Origin: JAHDDW01 sp964648795
GTDB lineage: Bacteria > Actinomycetota > Acidimicrobiia > Acidimicrobiales > SZUA-35
Assembly: GCA_964648795.1 (NCBI GenBank)
Contig: CAZYMB010000023.1
Location: forward strand, 1-9,861
DNA: 9,861 nucleotides
Reading direction: 5' to 3'
Part shown: positions 7,554-9,861 of the stretch, piece by piece
Layout of the letters: every line of letters begins with the position of its first letter
Numbering within the stretch: the first letter of the stretch is position 1
Translations under genes and position numbers: made by a program
The notes under the pieces: generated by a model
Database searches by the model: none
What the model was told of the DNA's origin: nothing
What the model saw: only the letters and a program-made list of their open reading frames with translations

Positions 7554-8036
7554 CTAGCTCTCGCACCCAATTCCGTCGTTATCACGATCAAACTTGCTCT
7601 CAAAGCCAGGGTCGCCAAGCTTAATTGGAGCAGCGCCTGCAGCTTTAACCTCTGTACAGTTCGCATAGGAAACACGTTCTGCAGGTGGCACGGTGGGGGT
7701 CGGTGTGGGTGGCACCGTAGGGTTTGGGGTAGTAGCGGGAGCTGCAGTGGCTTGTGTTGTAACAATGGTAGTAGCTGAGGTAGTGGTTATCGGGTCGACG
7801 GTTTCTTGATTCGACGGATCGACAGTTGTTTCCGTTAACCCCCCTAAAGTAGTTGCCGGTGGTAGAAGATCTTGCTCCTGGTTAACAAAGGAAAGAACTT
7901 CTGGTTGCGCAGCCGGTGGTTCTTCAGGTATTGCTGAAACTGCAGACGATACTATAAACACCCCGGCAGGGATTAAGTAACGTTTCTTTTTGTGCGGTGG
8001 CCTATCGTCAACTCGTTTATTTAGTGGGTCCCTCAT
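7554..8036 (-). CDS. Membrane-anchored excalibur calcium-binding domain protein
   Basis: The 160-residue protein is built for the outer cell surface. A basic N-terminus (HKKKR at 15-19) precedes one membrane segment (about 20-36, YLIPAGVFIVSSAVSAI), giving N-in topology. A long Thr/Pro/Ala stalk (about 37-120) contains TVPPTPTPTVPP. The C-terminal excalibur domain (about 124-160) has the paired cysteines C127 and C158 and the EF-hand-like loop DRDNDGIGCE (150-159), with Asp at 150, 152 and 154 as ligands. The excalibur fold is known as an extracellular calcium-binding module, usually fused to other surface domains or nucleases; here it is the only folded part. The start lacks an obvious Shine-Dalgarno, so it is less certain than the rest. 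Its stop is 2 bases from the exonuclease ATG, so the two are almost surely one operon, though the functional link between a surface protein and a cytoplasmic exonuclease is not obvious. Confidence 0.88.
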   Translation of the reverse strand: MRDPLNKRVDDRPPHKKKRYLIPAGVFIVSSAVSAIPEEPPAAQPEVLSFVNQEQDLLPPATTLGGLTETTVDPSNQETVDPITTTSATTIVTTQATAAPATTPNPTVPPTPTPTVPPAERVSYANCTEVKAAGAAPIKLGDPGFESKFDRDNDGIGCES

Positions 8037-8221
8037 AGATATAACGTCGACTCAAAAGTCTGGCTTCTTAACTTCGTCTAAGTCATGCAGCCACCCTGCC
8101 TGCCTACGTTCTATTGTCAAGGCAGTTATAACCACCGGCTATCAGCGGTTGAAACTGTGAAACCAGGCCTGAGTGGCCACGAGCTAGTTTCGGAGTAGGA
8201 GCGGGAGCGTGCAGTTATGAT
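8037..8221. other. Intergenic region upstream of the excalibur gene
   Basis: The region separates two minus-strand genes and should hold the promoter for the excalibur/exonuclease pair. I see only weak structure: GGCC-TGAGT-GGCC (8166-8178) and a bulged stem CCG-G-CT/AGCGG around 8135-8150, neither with a T-run, plus three closely spaced GGAG motifs at about 8192-8206. No supported open frame or RNA gene. Confidence 0.35.
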
Positions 8222-8992
8222 CTAGAAGCCGAGCCTTACGCCTTCATCTGCGCATTTCCAGCCGATCGAGGTGCCTGTGAACTCTGAGTAATCACCGAAG
8301 CTTGAATTAAATAGGATCTGTACTTCTGGTTCTAAACTATCCCACAAAAAGCTGTTGGCTAACGTGAACTGGTCTGCAGTCTCAGAAGCTCTGGCTAATT
8401 CGCAAACGCCAACCGCAAGATCAGCTACGTCGTTTTCGGTTATGTCGCCAGTACTAAGCGGTAGAGCTATTAGAGGAAACTTTTCTCTTATTATCTGTAT
8501 GGCAAGAGCGTCTAAGATTTCCTCTTCAGTAACAGCTGGTTCGACTACTTCTACTGTCGTTTGGGTCTGACCTTCACTTTCAATTGTGTCAGCAACCGCA
8601 GGTGTCTCGACTGCTAGTTCCTCCTGTGTTGGTTCTGCAAAGGCAAGCTCGTTTGGTGTTTGTTCAACCGTTGTCTCAACAACCTGTTCTTGTTGTATTT
8701 CAGGTGTTTGCTGTGCTACTTCTACTGGCTCGCTAACAGCCCCATTTATGGCTGTTATTGCCATTACAAGCCCGAATGCTCCACCGCCTATCCAGCGTTT
8801 TTTCTGATACCACTGACGAGCTGGAGGCTGTGGGTCGGATCCAAAGCTTTGCATTGAATGTGTCGGGACGTTGGGCGGCGCGGGTTGCCCTGTAGGCATA
8901 GCCTCGCCGTGAGTAACCGGTGGGGCTAGGTGGTCTGCCCCAGTACCTGGATCTGGCATAGGCATGCGATTGCCCGCGCTAAAGTCGTTCAT
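8222..8992 (-). CDS. Single-pass membrane-anchored protein with extracellular two-cysteine domain
   Basis: The 256-residue protein has a Pro/Gly/Met-rich cytoplasmic N-terminus (1-60), a basic WYQKKRW (61-67) and one membrane helix (about 67-86, GGGAFGLVMAITAINGAV). An acidic Gln/Thr/Val/Glu-rich stalk follows (about 87-155), then a helical C-terminal domain (about 156-256) with two cysteines (C197 in AVGVCELA, C247 in IGWKCADEG) that could form a disulfide. The two-Cys helical end loosely recalls the small secreted DUF732-type domains of actinobacteria, but I would not assign it. The ATG at 8992 is chosen because GGAGGG lies 4 bases upstream; an ATG at 9019 would add 9 residues and place that ribosome binding site inside the gene. 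Overall architecture parallels the excalibur protein downstream: short cytoplasmic head, one helix, disordered stalk, small extracellular domain. Confidence 0.86.
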   Translation of the reverse strand: MNDFSAGNRMPMPDPGTGADHLAPPVTHGEAMPTGQPAPPNVPTHSMQSFGSDPQPPARQWYQKKRWIGGGAFGLVMAITAINGAVSEPVEVAQQTPEIQQEQVVETTVEQTPNELAFAEPTQEELAVETPAVADTIESEGQTQTTVEVVEPAVTEEEILDALAIQIIREKFPLIALPLSTGDITENDVADLAVGVCELARASETADQFTLANSFLWDSLEPEVQILFNSSFGDYSEFTGTSIGWKCADEGVRLGF

Positions 8993-8996
8993 TTGT

Positions 8997-9002
8997 CCCT
9001 CC
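8997..9002 (-). promoter_or_regulatory. Ribosome binding site fixing the start at 8992
   Basis: GGAGGG reads on the minus strand, 4 bases before the ATG at 8992. It excludes the more distal in-frame ATG at 9019 as the likely start. Confidence 0.7.
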
Positions 9003-9041
9003 AGATTTGTCAGTACCATTTATCGACTTTAGCTGTTTTAG

Positions 9042-9054
9042 ATTTAGCCTAAAT
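9042..9054. promoter_or_regulatory. Palindrome in the probable promoter region of the anchored-protein gene
   Basis: ATTTAG-C-CTAAAT is a perfect 13-bp palindrome about 50 bases upstream of the ATG at 8992. A one-base centre is too tight for an RNA hairpin, so a protein-binding operator is the more sensible reading. Nothing else identifies a regulator. Confidence 0.25.
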
Positions 9055-9115
9055 TTTGGATCTGTGAAATATGGACTAGTTGCTCTAACTGTATAACTGT
9101 CTCACAGGGCAGCGT

Positions 9116-9129
9116 CGAATGACCATTCG
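9116..9129. terminator. Short hairpin downstream of the partial acidic-protein gene
   Basis: CGAATG and CATTCG are perfect inverted arms around AC. Flanking AGCG and CGCT can extend pairing in an alternative fold with a 3-base bulge. It may be part of a terminator for the gene ending at 9260, but it has no T-run. Confidence 0.25.
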
Positions 9130-9134
9130 CTAGG

Positions 9135-9154
9135 TTAAAGTTCATCCACTTTAA
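9135..9154. terminator. 7-bp stem hairpin downstream of the partial acidic-protein gene
   Basis: TTAAAGT pairs perfectly with ACTTTAA around a 6-base loop, extendable by a G-T and a G-C pair. It overlaps the stop of the dead gene copy. AT-rich arms and no T-run make terminator function uncertain; with the neighbouring hairpin it forms a structured pair. Confidence 0.3.
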
Positions 9155-9195
9155 TCAAGCGTTTGTTCAACTTCAGCAATAGTGGGCTTAGACGT
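9151..9195 (-). pseudogene. Dead copy of the start of the small orphan gene
   Basis: Read on the minus strand this gives (ACG)-SKPTIAEVEQTLD-stop, against MAKPTIAEVENSLDEL in the intact gene at 6391-6582. The start ATG is replaced by ACG and a TAA follows 14 codons in, with AGTGGATGA and further stops beyond. Similarity continues upstream through GTGCTAA and the TAnnnT box, so a promoter-plus-start segment was duplicated or a second paralogue has decayed. No functional product is expected. Confidence 0.7.
9167..9191 (-). repeat. Direct repeat copy B (25 bp, identical to 6554-6578)
   Basis: Perfect 25-bp match to copy A in the same orientation, lying inside the dead gene copy. Together the copies bracket the exonuclease, excalibur and anchored-protein genes. 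Confidence 0.85.
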
Positions 9196-9259
9196 AGGGG
9201 AGATCTTAGCACTTGGTTATGAGAGGCGATTGGGCGAAAACTGACTAGTCGTTACGCGT

Positions 9260-9861
9260 CTAACTAATGGCAACTGTCTGCCCGAACTCATCTAGTGTCA
9301 GCCCAAGACCGTCCGGTGGATACCGCCACTGATCTTGTGGAGCGAGCTGACACGTTAGTTGCGCTACTTCGAAGCTTGCTTCGTCATCAACCTGGTGACC
9401 GATTAATTGATGTGGCCATACTAATGGTCCATAAGTCTCAGTATTTTCTTCGAAGGCCTCATTCTCCCAGTCGTAGTGCATGCTTATACTGTCCTCACGC
9501 TCAACTAGCGGAGCGCCTGACTCAACATAGAGTTGATTTGCGATCCCGTCATTTCTTGCGTATAACGTGCAGCTATGGTTTAGGGGAATTACGTGTCTGC
9601 CAGTTAGTAGGTCGTAGACAACTGGAGCTGGTGGAGTGACTACCTCGGTTTCACTACCTTCGTCAGCATCCTCGCCTTCTGTGTCTTGTGAATCGTCGTC
9701 TTCTTCTAGGACCTGTTCCTCGTCATCTTCTTCCTCGTCAGCGGTCTGCTCATCGGTGTCGGTTGGGTCTTCGTCATCTGGTGCGTCTGTGCTGTCTGTC
9801 TCAAGTTCTGCAGCGCTAGCGACATCAGCGACTGTAATACCTTCGATTGAGCTATCTCCAA
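9260..9861 (-). CDS. 3' part of a gene for a highly acidic, probably exported protein (runs off right edge)
   Basis: An open minus-strand frame enters at 9859 and reads 199 residues to a TAG at 9260-9262; the start is beyond the window. Visible residues 20-72 are extremely acidic, with 31 Asp/Glu in 53 positions and no Lys or Arg (DEEEDDEEQVLEEDDD inside it). A Val/Pro/Ala segment (73-81, VVTPPAPVV) follows. A folded-looking C-terminal part (about 82-199) has two cysteines (C97 in LNHSCTLYAR, C170 in AQLTCQLAP) and many aromatic residues (HYDWENEAF, YGPLVWPHQL, QWRYPPDG). Stalk followed by a small two-Cys domain matches the style of the exported proteins next to it, so an extracellular location is likely, but the signal or anchor would be in the missing part. 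An internal ATG at 9481 gives a 73-residue frame but has no reason to be the real start, because the open frame and coding character continue upstream. Family not recognised. Confidence 0.85.
   Translation of the reverse strand, partial: GDSSIEGITVADVASAAELETDSTDAPDDEDPTDTDEQTADEEEDDEEQVLEEDDDSQDTEGEDADEGSETEVVTPPAPVVYDLLTGRHVIPLNHSCTLYARNDGIANQLYVESGAPLVEREDSISMHYDWENEAFEENTETYGPLVWPHQLIGHQVDDEASFEVAQLTCQLAPQDQWRYPPDGLGLTLDEFGQTVAIS

Noticed and set aside
7552..7566. GTG at 7566 as the exonuclease start.
   Set aside because: The ATG at 7551 has GAGAG at suitable spacing and begins just before the first beta strand, as in other DEDDh proteins; the GTG stays possible but less likely.
7461..7778. 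A plus-strand open frame across the exonuclease/excalibur junction.
   Set aside because: Its translation has no domain sense, while both minus-strand genes have intact diagnostic motifs through the same bases.
8192..8206. Three closely spaced GGAG motifs on the plus strand that might be ribosome binding sites or a short tandem repeat.
   Set aside because: No plus-strand gene follows, and the spacing and flanks differ between copies.
8993..9019. ATG at 9019 as the start of the anchored protein.
   Set aside because: The strong GGAGGG at 8997-9002 serves the ATG at 8992 and would be inside the gene otherwise.
1200..9183. The octamer GCAATAGT recurs about eight times on the plus strand.
   Set aside because: Most copies encode Thr-Ile-Ala on the minus strand with the preferred codons ACT-ATT-GCN, so codon use explains them; spacing is irregular and they do not look like sites.
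1..9861. Search by eye for tRNA, rRNA, CRISPR arrays, transposases or integrases.
   Set aside because: Nothing with the needed structure, repeat periodicity or protein motifs was found.

Overview
The window reads as a chromosomal accessory segment from a bacterium, most likely an actinobacterium of moderate GC content (by eye in the high 40s per cent). Pointers are an excalibur-type calcium-binding surface protein, a DEDDh exonuclease with a C-terminal TerB-like helical domain, and several exported proteins with Thr/Pro/Glu-rich stalks. Acidimicrobiia would fit, but that is inference from protein style, not from a marker gene.

Left half (1-5444): a type I restriction-modification locus. It holds hsdS (specificity subunit, complete from a GTG start), a 261-residue gene 24 bp downstream that looks like a HEPN-fold protein with an Rx4H motif, and a convergent hsdR whose stop lies 9 bp from the stop of the HEPN-like gene. 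hsdM is not in the window; it would be expected immediately to the left. HsdR has the usual PD-(D/E)xK nuclease and SF2 translocase, but also carries a C-terminal AlbA_2/Schlafen-like domain. A HEPN-like protein inside an hsd locus recalls PrrC, an anticodon nuclease associated with a type I system, and this is the most interesting system-level possibility here.

Right half (5445-9861): a 245-bp divergent intergenic region, a lipoprotein of unknown function, and then genes all on the minus strand. These are a 63-residue orphan small protein, an exonuclease apparently translationally coupled to an excalibur protein, a membrane-anchored two-cysteine protein, and the 3' part of a gene for a very acidic, probably exported protein that runs off the right edge. 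The upstream region and first codons of the small orphan gene recur about 2.6 kb away as a dead copy (25 bp identical within about 60 bp of weaker similarity), in the same orientation, so the two copies flank the exonuclease/excalibur/anchored-protein block.

Functionally, the left half is DNA defence. The right half is envelope proteins plus one nuclease, with no obvious shared pathway. I found no tRNA, rRNA, CRISPR array, integrase or transposase.
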